From Alentia gelatinosa (lineage: Eukaryota > Annelida > Polychaeta > Phyllodocida > Polynoidae), in the NCBI GenBank assembly GCA_950022655.1, contig OX465582.1, positions 95,556,704-95,620,703 on the forward strand: DNA of 64,000 nucleotides, written 5' to 3'. The translations under genes and the position numbers were made by a program. Numbering within the stretch: position 1 is the stretch's first letter; each line of letters begins with the position of its first letter. Shown here in pieces: positions 33,061 to 46,800 of this stretch. The notes below the pieces were generated by a model. That model worked only from the letters and a program-made list of their open reading frames with translations. It had not been told where the DNA came from and did no database searches.

Positions 33061-36000
33061 AGATTTCCCTAAAGATTATATGTGTACACAGATGCAGATG
33101 CACATTTTAGCCATTTCTTTTATTGCTGTTTTGCTCTTATATATATTACATATATTTCTGATCATTTTAATTTGAAGCAAAGTACAGAGCCATTTTTCCT
33201 TATGAATACATATATTCATATAGATATATATGTGTATATATTTGTATATATACACATATACATAAATACACACATTACAAATACATAGGTATGTACATTT
33301 ATGTATAAACATACATGTACATTACATATATGACATTCCCAATGTGATCAGAGGTATATATTGGAAGATTTTCATATGCAAGATTGATGGTATTTCTTCT
33401 ATAAAGGAGTTATCTAAACAATAACTTAATTATTATTGAGCAATCTATATATTAAACCCACCAAATTATAGCTGGAATACCAAAGAATACGATGCAATCA
33501 ATGTATTGTCCCTAAAGTTAATATAAATGTATTCTACAAATGTTTAACGCCTATACACTCAGTCTTCCAATGCTAAAGAATGCGTTACTATGTGTATGCT
33601 TGGCCGCATGCATTACGTAACCGGGCAGATAAGGTACGTCACCGGCCTATGGAAAAAGGCCTTTTGTAAGTTGCCTATCGAGAATCAAAATATAAACTCA
33701 CGGACTATTTTTCGCACAGCTTTAGCTATCTATTGATGTTCATTTCGAATTCCTACGTCAATTATTGACAAAGTTCTGACATGAATTTAAAAAAAGCGTT
33801 GAGTCCGTCTGTCACCCGCTGAAAACCGAGTCGTGCTGGCTACGAAGCGGGGCATCCAGATACCGTATCATTAACTTTTTATCACAAAATTGGATTTTTC
33901 AGATAGAAAAAACATAAACAAAATAAAAGATATTTTGAGGATAGAAACCCTATATCATAGTATATGTATGAAATGCATATATTCCAAATAAAATTCACAG
34001 TCTTATCGCGCTTGTTTCCTTTGTGAGGCACATTTCAATTTTGCCATATAAAACTCCTGACACAAGGGTGAGACAACTGACACACTGTTTTCGCGTATGT
34101 CACTCAATGTCACTTGTCTTGTGTCAGTTGAGATTTTGGTGAGTTATCCCGCCCCTCTAAGCATGATCTGGTCTATATTGAAAATCAAATGTAATGTTTT
34201 AATCTATGACCAATGAATTAAACGTGTTAAAATCTTTCACGTTGAAACGAAAGAAAAAGAATGGTCAATTCTTGGGGGGGGGGGGGGGGGGTTCCATACA
34301 ACAAAGCACCGTTCACACATCAATAAATTAAACTAAAAAAAGGCCTCCGGTTAGGGTTCGTTAGGGCTAGGATTAGGAGGGTAACATGCAAAAGCTATTT
34401 AAACATACACACGGCACAGCCGTATGACCGCCACCAGTGAGCATGTGGCCTGCTCCACCACACCTATATCTATATATCCGTTAACACAGGCGTCAACATG
34501 GCGCTGATCAGTAATTCCGGTAACTTAAGACCTCATTAGACCTGTGTGTGGTGCTGATGTGTGTAGTTCTTAGCTGTTTCCAGCCTTATTGACTATTAAA
34601 ATTGGTTTAAAATACGAGGCAGGAACACTTTTAAACACAGCCGATGCTAACCCCACCCCCATCCCCAAAAAATAATTATCAAAACTGCTTTTTTTCATTT
34701 CATAAAAGCGATCATACGTCTCTAAACCGGGAAAGTATTTTTGTATAAAACAAAAGGTAGGGCCTATCCTGTATGGTTTAAGGACACTAAAACACACCTT
34801 TCCATAGCATTGTTTTTAGAATTCCGGTATTCCTATGGGAAAGTTCCCAAATTTGAAACAATAATGATTTGATAGAGCTACGCTCGTTTAATGTTAATAT
34901 GAATATCGCTTAGACTTAATGATAGGCATTTTCAGTTGCACCAGATACACATGTATACACTTAACAAGAACGATACAAGGTGTTAAAGCCCACCGCCTCG
35001 AGGTGTGAAAGCGACCACCCGTCAGTCCCCGGCCACTAGTTGTTGTTTTTTTCTTGTTTTTTAGGGTGTATTGTTTAGGGTAGTACTTTGACTCGTCAGT
35101 TGGGTGGTATTTGAATCTGGGTGGTACTTTGACTGGTCACCATGTTCCACACCAACGTCATGGTACCCGTTTTAAAGTTTCCTCAACTCTGAAGTTGTAC
35201 TCACAAGTAAGTCACTCGGCCCCTGTTTGATTCGATGGCATGTAAACAAATACCGTAAGTCAATACTTAGGAGAAACCAAACGAGAGCTGAAAGCTAAAA
35301 TTGTCAGAATTACGAAATATCGCTCTCCATCGTTCAGGTTTTCATGTTAAACCCCACACCTACCCAATACATGAATTCTCAGATTTATATTGATCTCAAA
35401 AGTGACTCTTTGGATGTTAAAAAAAAAAAATCAAATCTTTAAAAAAAAAGGGGGGGGGGGGATCCCATGCCCGAGCTCTGAGAAACTACATATTAAGAGA
35501 ACAAGAGTTCTACTATTTTTTATGGATTATAGAATATTCCAGAGATGTCAGTTAGACATACACTCAAATCTTGAGAGCATATACTCTCAGAAATTGAGAA
35601 ATAAAATAGAGAAAAAATACACCACCTCTGGACCCAAATCCTGGAGGGGATGATCCTTATAGACACTCCTGTCTACCCACGGCCATTCCTTGAGGAATGA
35701 GATCAAAATCCTTTGCCTCATCAAACAAATTTAAGTACAGTGGAACCCAGCGTAAGTAGAACGCCATCATATCCCTTGTTTGAAATTGTTAATGACTTGG
35801 ACAGTTTCTTTCCTGATAACTGCGAAGACCAATCATTAGTGTTCTATCTTGTAGAAGTTATTCTGGATCATCTTAAATAAATTCGGGTGTTGAAAGAATA
35901 CTATGTAGATCTATGAGGCTGGGGCTTAATAAGATAGGAAACTATGCACCCACTTGTTTGTATGTTAAAACGTTTACCTTAATCCTTCTTTTGATAGAAA

Positions 36001-36325
36001 AAAAACCACAATCGGGCGGGGTGGGGGGGGGGGGGAGATTTTCTCACCTTATGTGCTACACCAGGGGATGACTAGTCGGCAGAATGGAGCACCTACACAT
36101 GAAGGTGAGACGGATGTGTACCATAATGTAGACCAGAAAGTTTACTAGTTTTACTATATACCCATGCCGTATATACTGAAAATACGCACCGTTTTGGCAT
36201 GACGTAAAAATACTGTATGGACCACTGGTCCGTACACTAAAATACGGACCACCTAGTCATACACATTTATTAAAATTTTGGTTAAGAAAAATGAAATTGA
36301 TTTTTTTTAAAATTTCGGGTATATA

Positions 36326-36489
36326 GTTAAATATATAACGTCCAACCATGCTTGTAGAAGTCACAGAACTCTATGCTAATTTACCGTTTGTACGGAACTC
36401 AGCGTAAACGCCTTGGTCCGTACAAACGGTAAATTAGCATCTCGTTCTGTGACTTGTACAGCATGGTCAGGACGTTCTATATAAATATA
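36326..36489. mobile_element. Fold-back element, about 65-70 bp arms
   Basis: The left arm ends with CTAATTTACCGTTTGTACGG, mirrored by CCGTACAAACGGTAAATTAG. Outward, AGTCACAGAAC pairs with GTTCTGTGACT and AACGTCCAACCATGC with GCATGGTCAGGACGTT. It is a strong hairpin with a loop of about 20 bases. A neighbouring stretch (36140-36250) has further GGTCCGTAC/GTATGGACC inversions, possibly a relative. Confidence 0.8.
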
Positions 36490-37446
36490 TTTCCTATTTA
36501 CATTTAGTCCAAAATGTACAATACAAAAGAAATAACCTGTGTGAAAGTGGGACTTATTCACTTTATTGGATCAGATCCTATATCATATTACCTTCAAACT
36601 ACGTTAGGGAGACTGGGGTTGAATCTTAAAGGACGTATCTATCTAATTTTATATAATGAATTCTGATTTTCAATGAATTCTGAACACATGGTCCAGATAA
36701 TTTTATTCATGACAGCACACAAGTACATGTATCTTAAATATTTATGTAGCGCCAGTAACAGTTCATATCTGTCAGCTGTATAAATATAGTCACCATTTGT
36801 TAATCTACTATTCACATTAGGTACATCACTCATAACTGCCATGCCGTCAATTAATTATCCATGTTGAAAATCAAATCATACAAAAGAAAGAGTATATTTT
36901 CTACCAAAGCTCCCGTGTAGAATTTTAAGGAATGCTTTGAATGCATTTTAATGGATTTTTCTTATAAGTGTCATTTTGAGAACCTGTAGTAGGACAGGTT
37001 AGGGTCATGCAGTGTGAACTACCTTTTAGGCAGGGGAATCGTCACCACCGATAGGGCGTGCTATCTCAGCAGTCTTTTTTTAAATACATGTTGTATAAAT
37101 ATTTTACAGTGAACTTTCGAGAGTGCACTTTGTCTATAGGTGTTCAATATATCGACTACATTCCATCACAGCATTTTCATTCGACACATTTTCCCTGAAT
37201 TCTAACATAAACTATTAAGATTTGATTTTTCTTTTCGTTAACAAAACAACTCAGAATGTAAATCTTTATGATATAAACATTTCAACCGCAAGCATTTCAT
37301 AACTGCTAACACTGAATATAATTATATCTACATATACCTAGTCCTGCAATCACAGTTAACATATCCAGCATCGTGCAATGACAAAACAGTAGCATTGATC
37401 TTGGAGGGCAAATGTAGGTTTTAAATTTGCTCTTCAAAGGCACGTT

Positions 37447-37848
37447 TTAGGAGAGAAAGGAAAAATCTTCGCCCCAGTCTTCAAATGTCACTGCATTGAA
37501 TTCTTTCTGCTTCTGCAGTCGTCTTAGCTCTTCTTCCTCTGCTTCTTCATCAACAATTTCTTCCTCATCTGAAGGGGACTCAATGTCAATTTTACCGTTA
37601 GCATCCCGTGGGTCAAAGAGAGTGTAAATCCCATAGTCTTCCGGACCCTCCTTGAACTGTGGCTTTGTCTGACCCTCAGGGTAAGGAGAAATTTTGGGTT
37701 TTTTCTCCTTTGCTACCTCTGGACGTTCTTCCTTGTTCTCTTCTACTGCTGCTGCAGGCAGAGTTTTCACCATTGGCGGTGCCGCTACTTCTCGTGCAGC
37801 CGCCTCACGCTTGATCTTCCTCGTTGCTGCTTGCCTCCTCAGTTGCAC
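37447..37848 (-). CDS. FBXO36: FBXO36 terminal coding exon: Lys/Ala-rich then acidic C-terminal extension
   Basis: Acceptor TATCCCGATCAG precedes VQLRRQAATRKIKREAAARE in phase 0, directly extending ..TNKIQLQ of exon 4 much as human continues with QRQLRKRKQK. It then adds about 110 residues not found in the short vertebrate protein. These include a Lys/Glu-rich linker, PYPEGQTKPQFKEGPEDYG and YTLFDPRDANGKIDIESPSD, an acidic run DEEEIVDEEAEEEELRRLQK and a terminal FNAVTFEDWGEDFSFLS. The sequence is codon-like and free of repeats. The 402 bases include the stop codon. The function of the tail is unknown; charged coiled or disordered structure is likely. Confidence 0.88.
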   Translation of the reverse strand: MQLRRQAATRKIKREAAAREVAAPPMVKTLPAAAVEENKEERPEVAKEKKPKISPYPEGQTKPQFKEGPEDYGIYTLFDPRDANGKIDIESPSDEEEIVDEEAEEEELRRLQKQKEFNAVTFEDWGEDFSFLS

Positions 37849-40800
37849 CTGATCGGGATACAATCAAACCTCAATTACACCTTACCCTATATTATTATAT
37901 TCCAATGTGGTGACGTGAATTATACGTGGAGGCTGTGTGTGGTATTTGTTATAATTATTGAGAGCAAATGCTGCAGATGTCGGTGACTGAGGAGTTATTC
38001 AGTAGATTTTCAAGCAGTATTTATCAGTGTGATAAACTGTGACTTACAACACATATGAAGAGGCCCTTGTGAGAATAGGGTACCATAGAGTAAAGAAATT
38101 TGTGATCTTTGTAACTCACAGGATACTCATTTGATATAACATTTGATTTATTCTAACGGGCGACATTTCCAATTACAAGTGTACACATAAGCAGGCCTCC
38201 CAGGATTCCGCTTCCTCAATATAGTTTTTTTATAGGGTTTGAAAATCAAAATATAGGTTTTTATAGGTTTTTCAAGGCCAAAAACTTAGGCTTTTATGGT
38301 TAACAAATTCAACATGATGGAGTAGAATTATAGTGAATCGCTTATCTTCAATTCTTGATTTCTGAAAAAAATTACCTAGTACTAATTTGCAGGATGTCTG
38401 GCTCATCAGGTTATACCCAACAAGCACATGTGTATGCTGAGTTTCCAAAAGGCAAGACAGACTGGTAAGAAGTCGTACAAACTGTTGATTCTTAAACACT
38501 TTTAAGATCTCTTAAATACACTGATAATGCAGATTTCCTTTCATTTGACAATCTGAATTTGTGTCAAACTAAACTTTATTATTTCCCTGATAGATCAATC
38601 TGCAAGGCAGTAAAAAATATAAGTTTTTACAGGCTATAAAGGTTACTTTTAAAAAAGGCTTTAGAATTGAAATATAGTTTACAAAAAAAGCTTAAGAATC
38701 GAAATATTGTTTGAAAAAAATATGTTTTAAAGGTTTCACTGGGAGGCCTCCATAAGACTATTGTCAGTGTGGTGGGGTTATGTGAAAGGCAAAAGGTGAA
38801 CTTTCTGTGCATGGACATGATGCTGGCTGGTCGCAGGTCCCATAGGTCGTTGCCGTCGCTGACCATAGACGATGTGCTTCCCGACATAAAGCTCATACGG
38901 CGGAGCTGCATCTAATAGAATATGAGACATGCTGTTCAATGACGAGCCCATACAACATGGCACAACCCACACTTACATAGCAAACATACTGAAACTTTTA
39001 AAATGTTTAAAACCTTAACGAAAGCTTATATGAGAAGCAAGATTTGGCTACACTAGCCTTGATATTGTTTCCTTATTTATTATCACATATATGCTGGATG
39101 TGTGTATAGTCTAAATCTCAAGGGATATGGACATTTGTTCTTAACTTGGACTGACAGTAGTAATGTTTCCCAAAATTCTCTGTTGTTTTGCTATAGAAAA
39201 TCGGTCATGGTTAGGTCGTTAAGACCAGCCTTATAAAAAAGCTGATGCCTCTACTACTTTGTTGAGCACATTTGCCAAATGTGAGATGTCATGACTGTAT
39301 AACTACCTTGGCTCAATAAAGAAATTTAAAAAAAACAACACCAAAACATTAAGAGTAAAGAAAATCAGACTGGCTTGCCATACGGATGGTTATTGCCACA
39401 TCCAAGTATTTCTAACATTAAGAATGAATTTGTTTTAATCTAGGAGAGTGTAGTGTCTAGAGCCTATCGGCCACCCTTTCCCTGCTGTATGAATATTTTC
39501 ATTATGGCTAGTTAGATCAATTCTCTTTTTACAGAGAAGTGTGATAAAAAAAATAAAAAAACCCACATAAATACAGGGAAGCAAGTTTGCCTAAAAATGA
39601 CGAAATTCCAATATTTCCTACACACCAGCAGCACCCTCAATGTTAGTGTGTAATTAAGTGGAATTCGAATTCATAGACATTATGTTCCAATAAGATAATA
39701 TAAAATGATTCTTTTTTACGGTTGTTAGATTTACGATCTTTCCCTCAGTACTGACTTTCATCCTTGTAAATAAATAAATAATAAAAAAAAAACTTTCAAC
39801 AGAGAAGTATGGAAAGGACATATGATAGTCACACTGACGTAAACCAAGGAAACAACAAACAACAAAATTCCTACAAGGAGCATTCATGATGAGTTTAGAA
39901 GTAGATGCAGACATATTGAAAATAGTGGTCTAATAACACCAGTATAGGAGAGAGGATCAGATACAAAGTTCAGGAAAAGGGGGAAAAAGGCCAATGCTAC
40001 ATTCATTGGGATAATGAATCAATTTTCATGGCTATCTCCTCTCGCCATACGTTTTGATAATTGCTTTGCATACATGTGTTATTTGCTTAAAATACCTATG
40101 GGATTATTTTTCTCTAAATTTTGTTTACTTACTTGTAGTTGGATTTTATTTGTGAAGAACAGTTTGCGCCACCCAATGGCCATGGCAAGTGAATGCAGCT
40201 CCAAAGATATTTTCTGTCGCGTATGATTCTTGTAAATCTTTTCCCATAGGTCGTTACTGTTGCATAGCTGTTGTGAAAATAAATACTTTTGTTATATATT
40301 TCATTTAGTTAAGTTTCTCTATAGGTATATCAGGGAGCTCATCCTGCCCCTATTTAGCTTAGTATTCCCGTAATTTAGTAGTTATATATTCAAGGAGGGG
40401 TGTTAGGCATGAGGTCGGTAGGTATATATGCAATTGCTTGGTCTCTGAGTGAAATGTAATACATGATCAAAAATAGAATCTCCGTAATATAACAAAAATA
40501 ATATTATCAAAACAGAAAAAGGGTATTCCATATCAGTACACCCCAGACGGTAAATTTTACTACTTGGGAAATTAATCCATTTCAAGAGGTACGATGGTAT
40601 TTGAACGATAAATTACGTGACATCAGGTACAATTGTTAAGTAACAGAATGTATGATGTTTAATTATGATCGACCTCGGAGTTGAAGGGGCCCCTGGGCTT
40701 TTCAGGGGCTCGATTAATAATTTAGGGTCAATCATGAAGACCCTTTTCTGCACGCCAACGAGACCCATGGACGATGTGGGTCAAACTTATTCAACACTTA

Positions 40801-43800
40801 TGGACGACCTCTGGTCAGGTAGAACGGTATTGGCGTAACGAGTTTGAATATTATTAAACAATAACCCTCCTACGAGGTATCCTTGTACCTTGTCCTTTTA
40901 CTGGTATAAGTTATTCAACGACCCCCAGGATCGTTGAGCATCAGGAAATCAACCTGATTTTAGCCCCATACTCTGAATAGGAGAGAAACACTTTGTGGAC
41001 CCAGGGGTTCTCTCAGCTCTGAGGGTGATTATAATTAAATATCATAAACTCGTATATTTAACCAAAGAAGTGGAGACAATTCCTTGATTTAAAAATCTAT
41101 TCTTCTGGTTCCTCAAGCAGGACTGTTCCGACATACTGCGCGATTTAATCTCAGGGTGCCCTCATGTGAGCCAGCCCTATGGTGCAGGGTTGGACAGCAA
41201 TGATCAATCTGTTGTGTTTTTTGTTTGTTTGTTTTTTATTCAGGAAAAGAAAGACATACAGTTTACGCTCTTGTTCTCCTTGCCTCCACATGGTGCAGGC
41301 CGGATATGCTTGCATGCAAGCATAACTAAAGCGACCGAGATGAGGAGTTAGCCCAGTGGTAAAGAGCACTGGACTCATAATGCCAACGTTGTTGAACATT
41401 GTGGGTTTGAGTCCCACTGCAGCCACTTTTCTCCTTCACCCTCAGCAGTGGTAGATTTAATGCTATATCAAAGGCCAATCCTTCTCATACCATGTCTATG
41501 TGCTGTCAGAAGTAAAAGAACTCTCACCTTGGTTAATGTGTAGGGGTGAGATCTCTACCTAAATTCATAACATAGATTCGATCATCACCCTTGTGGTGTA
41601 AAAGAACCCTGAGAAAGTCTGGTGAGAACCTCTAATGGTTAACTGGACGTTAAATCAAACCAATCAACCAAATAACCAACTAAACCCAGCAGCTCCAAGA
41701 GGAACCCGAAGGTTAGATTACCACATATCGAAGAGAGGAATAATTGACTTACCTGATTGAACATTTTATTTGTCTGCGCTAGGTTTAGTATATCCTCCAA
41801 CTCCAGGTGAAGGATCATGTTGATGAGGATAGACTGTGGTAGACGGACGAGGTAGTCAATGTGGCCAGAGGCCAGACCTCTAACATATACCAGCATGTTG
41901 GAGCCGAACAGCCGGTGGACCTCACCTTCAACAAAAAACACTCGGTTATTTAGGGAATAAAATAAAACAGAATGATCTTGTAGCGATAATGGGGTTGGTG
42001 GGTAAAAAATACATAGGGGCCATCCATAAAGTATGTATGCATAAATTCTGAAAATGTTTACCTCCACCCCACCGCCTCTCTCAATCTTGTACGCAATAGA
42101 ACAAAAAAGGAGCATCCACACAATTTCCGAAAATATTGACCCTCCTAACCTTGGTGCGTACGTACTTTATGGAGGGTCCCATACCTAGAAGGGGGTATAA
42201 GTTCTCAGGATAGTGTTAGTGTAGCCTGCATGCAGCGATATGCCTAGAACCTGGTTTTTAGGCCACTAAAAAAAACCCCAAACTTGTTTCTCATCACCGC
42301 GCGCATCAGAAAAAAAAACGATTTTAGAAGATTGTTTTTATTAAGAAGATGAACCCTGATAGAAATTATGAAAGGTATGTGTATTTAGTATCAAATTAAA
42401 GCTCCTGATGTCAGGGATGCATTAAACGTATACCCAGTAAAAATCTGGAAACCTCGCGTAAGCGCACACCATGCGTAAGTGCTCAAGGGTCAGTGGTCAC
42501 ATTCATATTTTTTTAAAGAATCAAACATGCGCATCTCACTCTCACGTCCTACTGACCCTTTACATTATACTTGTTAGATCGATAAATATCTACATACCTT
42601 AAGTCAACAAAAATAAATATTGTGATACAACATTCCTTATTCTTGTTCCGAAAACGTTTACATGTGCACATCACATTGGAGTTGTGAGCTAAAACTACCA
42701 AGAACTGCATCAAGCCTGAAAGTACTGTATCATGTTACTTCCTAGAACGAAACAAATACACTGTTCATTAGAAGTTTGCTAACAGTAGGCCTGTTGGAAT
42801 GGATAGTAATATTCAATTTGTTCACCTCCTTGGTTGCCTTGCCTCCGTGTGGTGCCGGCCAGATATGCTTGCATGAACTAAAGTGACCGGGGGGGGGGGG
42901 GGGGGGGGGCGGAGCTAGGTGAGTGGTAAAGAGCACTGGACTCCCAAGGTCGTGGGAATTTGTGGGTTTGAATCTCACTACAGCCACTTTTCTCCTTCAC
43001 CCCAAGCAGTGGTAGATTTAATGCTATATCAAAGGCCAGTCCTTGTCATACCATGTCTCTGTGGTGTGGGGAGTAAAAGAACTCTCACCTCAGTAAATGT
43101 TTAGGGGTGAGATTTCTACCTGAATTCATCACATAGATTTGATCCCCACCCTTGTGGTGTAAGAAAACCTTGAGAAAGTCTGGTGAGGACCGATAATAGT
43201 TGACTGGATGTTAAACCAAACCAACAGGGTTCGTACACAGACAGCCCAATAAAATTCCAGGCCTTTTCCAGGCTCTTATATTTCTTTTCCAGGCACGTAA
43301 CAACGTGAATCAATACCATCTTGCTAGTGAATGAAATATTAAGACAAATAATCAAAACCATGCTATATTATTAGCAAAAGGGATTTTCATAGGCAGTCAG
43401 ATACCGAAGTTAAGGAAAGCTAATAATGTCCAGAATTTCAGACCAAAAAAATGGTTTATATGCAAAACTTAATTTTCTCAGGCGTTTCCAGGCCTGTAAA
43501 ACTCAAAATCATAATTCCAGGCTTTTCACGAACCCAGCAAAAATAATGCTTACAGTAGTTGCAATAAATTCTTACTCACTTTGAAGTCTTTCGTCATAGA
43601 GGAAGTCATCATGTGACTCCCTCTTCTCCATAGGCAGTGATGATCCATTTTTTCTTAAAGATATCCTCCAGAAACGGAAAATAACCTGCCAAAAACAAAT
43701 AAACATTTAACACTGGTAAAATTGATAATTCCACCGAATTATATATTTTTAAAAATCAGCACTCAATTTTGATACTAGTAGTTTAGCAGTTATAATGTAT

Positions 43801-46800
43801 AAACTATTGTGCAAACCTTCTGGTTGGGCCAAAATATAGACATATACAGCGTTGGTAAGAACCTCTCCCATAAAAAAAGGAAAAACACAACATAAATGAA
43901 AAGAAAATATCATTAGAAAGAACAGGCTGAGTCATTAAAAATTCTTTTTTTTAAATAGAATATTAAAAAACATCCTCAAATGGAAGGCAAAGGTAATCCA
44001 TACTACTATACTACAATAGCTGGTGAATCTACTGACAATAACTGGAATTGCTAGGTGTAGTTAACCGCCTCTGGGACAGCAAACACAAAAAAAACTTCGT
44101 CAAAACACGTCTGCATCTGTTGGCAAATATAACACACAGCATGGCTAGATGCCATTATTAATTGATTGCAGAAGAAGCCCCCCTGAGAGCTGATGTTCCC
44201 AGATACCTTGCCCTCAGCTCTCTAGAACGCAGCACAGTTTATATACAAGGCTGTTGTTACTATGGAAACTAATAAAGTACTGGCACCAGCTATCAAGGTA
44301 TCCTATTACAAACCATAGTCCAGCAACATTACTAACGAGATACTGTAGAGGAAATCTATGAAAGTTTAGGGTCAGAGCTCATATCCCATCAATTTTGAAT
44401 CGCGTTGTAATTCACTAGGCAAAGCCGCGTGGAATACGTAGTGATTCAAACGACCCTAAACTTATATAGGTTTATGAATTTATCTCACCCCTCACATTGA
44501 TTAATGAGCTAACCTTTGTGACATAATCCCCCATTGAGTTTTTTTTCTAAATACTCAATGGGCGTTGTATACGAGTTCCCAATGTTAATTCTGTGGGTGA
44601 AAAATACCAGGGGTGAGATAATGCTTCGATGCCATTTGACAAGAATTTGCTAAGTTAGCAGAATCTGCAAGTTGTAATCAGCAATTTGTCTCACGTGTAC
44701 CTGTATAATTCAATATCATTAAACCATTCGTACATGCAATATACATGTACATATATATTACCTCGTCCGAGGTGACGACGAATTGTGAATAATCCTTGTC
44801 AGGTGGAGGGGCGAAGCATGATGAGATAGATAGGGTACCATCATCTCCAACTAAAGAGTGTGTCTTTTGAAGGAGCATTACTCCCATGGGATGATCTTCA
44901 TTAAGATCCAACCATGCTAGTCGAGGTTTACTGTCAATCCGTGCCATCAACATGGATCTAGGTGATCACGCGAATTTTACGCAACAGAATATTTCATCGT
45001 CATGCTATTAGTGTATGCGTACTCCAGAGTAAACTCCTTGTGATACAGGAACAACACTCGTTAACACACGAAACGGATTGTCCTCATTCATTTACTGTGG
45101 GAGTCACTGCTAGTCTGCTCCAGAGGCAAAAATAAATAGATATGAGTGGTCCACCCGTCTCTCCTATAGATCAGCCACCATGAAGAAAAATGTCCCTCTT
45201 CTCTCAGTGTGAAATGCGGAACGCAAACTTGTAATGATATCCTCGTTTGGTGATCAGATAATGTAAAGAGACCTCCTGCCAACACAAGCTGCAGATTGCT
45301 TGACCATGAAATCTTCTAGTCCTGGTTTTGAGTGTACTTTGTGCATCCCGACAAGTAGAAGATGTGTATGACCTGGGAGTTCCCCATGTAGATCAGCAGC
45401 TAGGTTCTACATGGAGGTGTGGTGGGAGTTGAGCTACTGAATCTATAAGGTTGCTCTGCCGAAGCCAGGCCAAGGAGAATATCAAATGGATCATATGTTT
45501 TACATCCCCAACCCCATGCCTTTTCGGTTTATCGTTAGAGGAAAACAAACAAAATGGATTTTCTCTCCTGATCTTTGATCATGAATTTCACCCAATACGC
45601 TTTTTTTTGTTTTTTTGTTACTAAAAGTACACAGAAAGTGAAAAATCAGCACTTTAAGATTGGCTCAACCAAAATTGGTTACCATTAGTGGAATTTCCAA
45701 TAAAGATATCCGTAGAAAGTTTGATATAGGAAAATATATGGAACGTACATTGTTTTGTTAGCAATATTATACCAGAATCGCACACCACATGCCTTATACA
45801 TTAACATTGAAAAACAAACTCATAGATGTGTTTTTCCTCGAAAACTGCTTCTTAATTCTCCAAGAAAATGCGGACGAATTGAACAAATATTTCTGTTATA
45901 ATATCACTATGCTGTTCGCTTCTGTTCATCATGGCAATAATAGTTGGGTTCTTACTGATAGATTATAAGGTAACAAATTAGATAGATATAAGGTAAGAGT
46001 CAATGTATATAAGTTTTATCTTGGTTTGGCCTCAGTGGCCAGCCTACAAGAGCTGGTGAACAGTGATGAAGAGTTCCCATCACGCGAACACATCCCCCCC
46101 CCCTCCCCCACCAGCTGCTGCCAACTGCCTGCATCTATATTGCAGTGTGAGCTGTTCAGATTTGGAGGGCAGCTCGCAGCTACCCACCAGCATTGCCGTG
46201 AACAACTCCGCTTTGGATGAGTGCCTCGGACATTGGCAAGTGCGTGTCGAGCAACTCGGGAGCGTATTTGGTTCCGCCCAAACTAAAAGAGGGATAACAG
46301 CGCAGCCAATAGACATCTAATGAAACATAAATGTCTTACAGAAAATACAACAATCAAGTACATGTATTGAGAATAGAAATGTGGCATAGCGCCAAGAAAA
46401 TGATAAGTAGCTCCTTAATAAAAGGAAATGATAGAAATGCTCATTAACCATGGAACGCCTCTTTTTCCCTTATAATGAGAGTGTGTTTGATTTTTAAAAG
46501 ACGCTACTTATTCTTTCGGCATTTTTAACTTGGTTGCTATAAAACTATCACTAACCTCTGGAAAACAATATTTCAGCACCTAGCATCTGTAATTTAATCA
46601 GGTAAAAAAAAGTATGATTAATCCTTTAAATGTCCTATCTTTGGAGGGGAGTGGGGTGTATCATTTATACTTTACCTTCTCCAGTTGGAATATATCTAAA
46701 CAAAACCATTAATGTAACAGTTTGAATGGACCAAAAATGAAAGAGACAAGAAGAGTATCAGTAGTTTGTCTAATTGCTTCAGAGTGTAAAAAGCTGACGC

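Larger units (their letters stand above)
27751..37446. other. Interval between TRIP12 coding start and FBXO36 stop
   Basis: Should contain the TRIP12 5' UTR exon(s) and promoter and the FBXO36 3' end. Seen: a fold-back (28146-28293), poly-G near 28901, (TAA)n (29214-29252), an unexplained ORF (29832-30455), an inverted-repeat element fragment (31143-31215), a telomere-like palindrome (31818-31957), tandem repeats (32121-32249, 32400-32590), a GC-richer promoter candidate (32590-32780), TA/CATA microsatellites (33005-33060, 33205-33320), poly-G runs near 34275 and 35450, and a fold-back (36326-36489). The rest is AT-rich without recognised content. Confidence 0.5.

Noticed and set aside
32969..33312. 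Tyr/Ile-rich ORFs on both strands
   Set aside because: Translation of TATA/CATA microsatellite; low complexity.
41926..42121. N-terminal extension of the F-box exon suggested by the long open frame (MWMLLFCSIAYKIERG..)
   Set aside because: It is intron and MITE sequence read through; the acceptor at 41925 in phase with exon 2 defines the exon.
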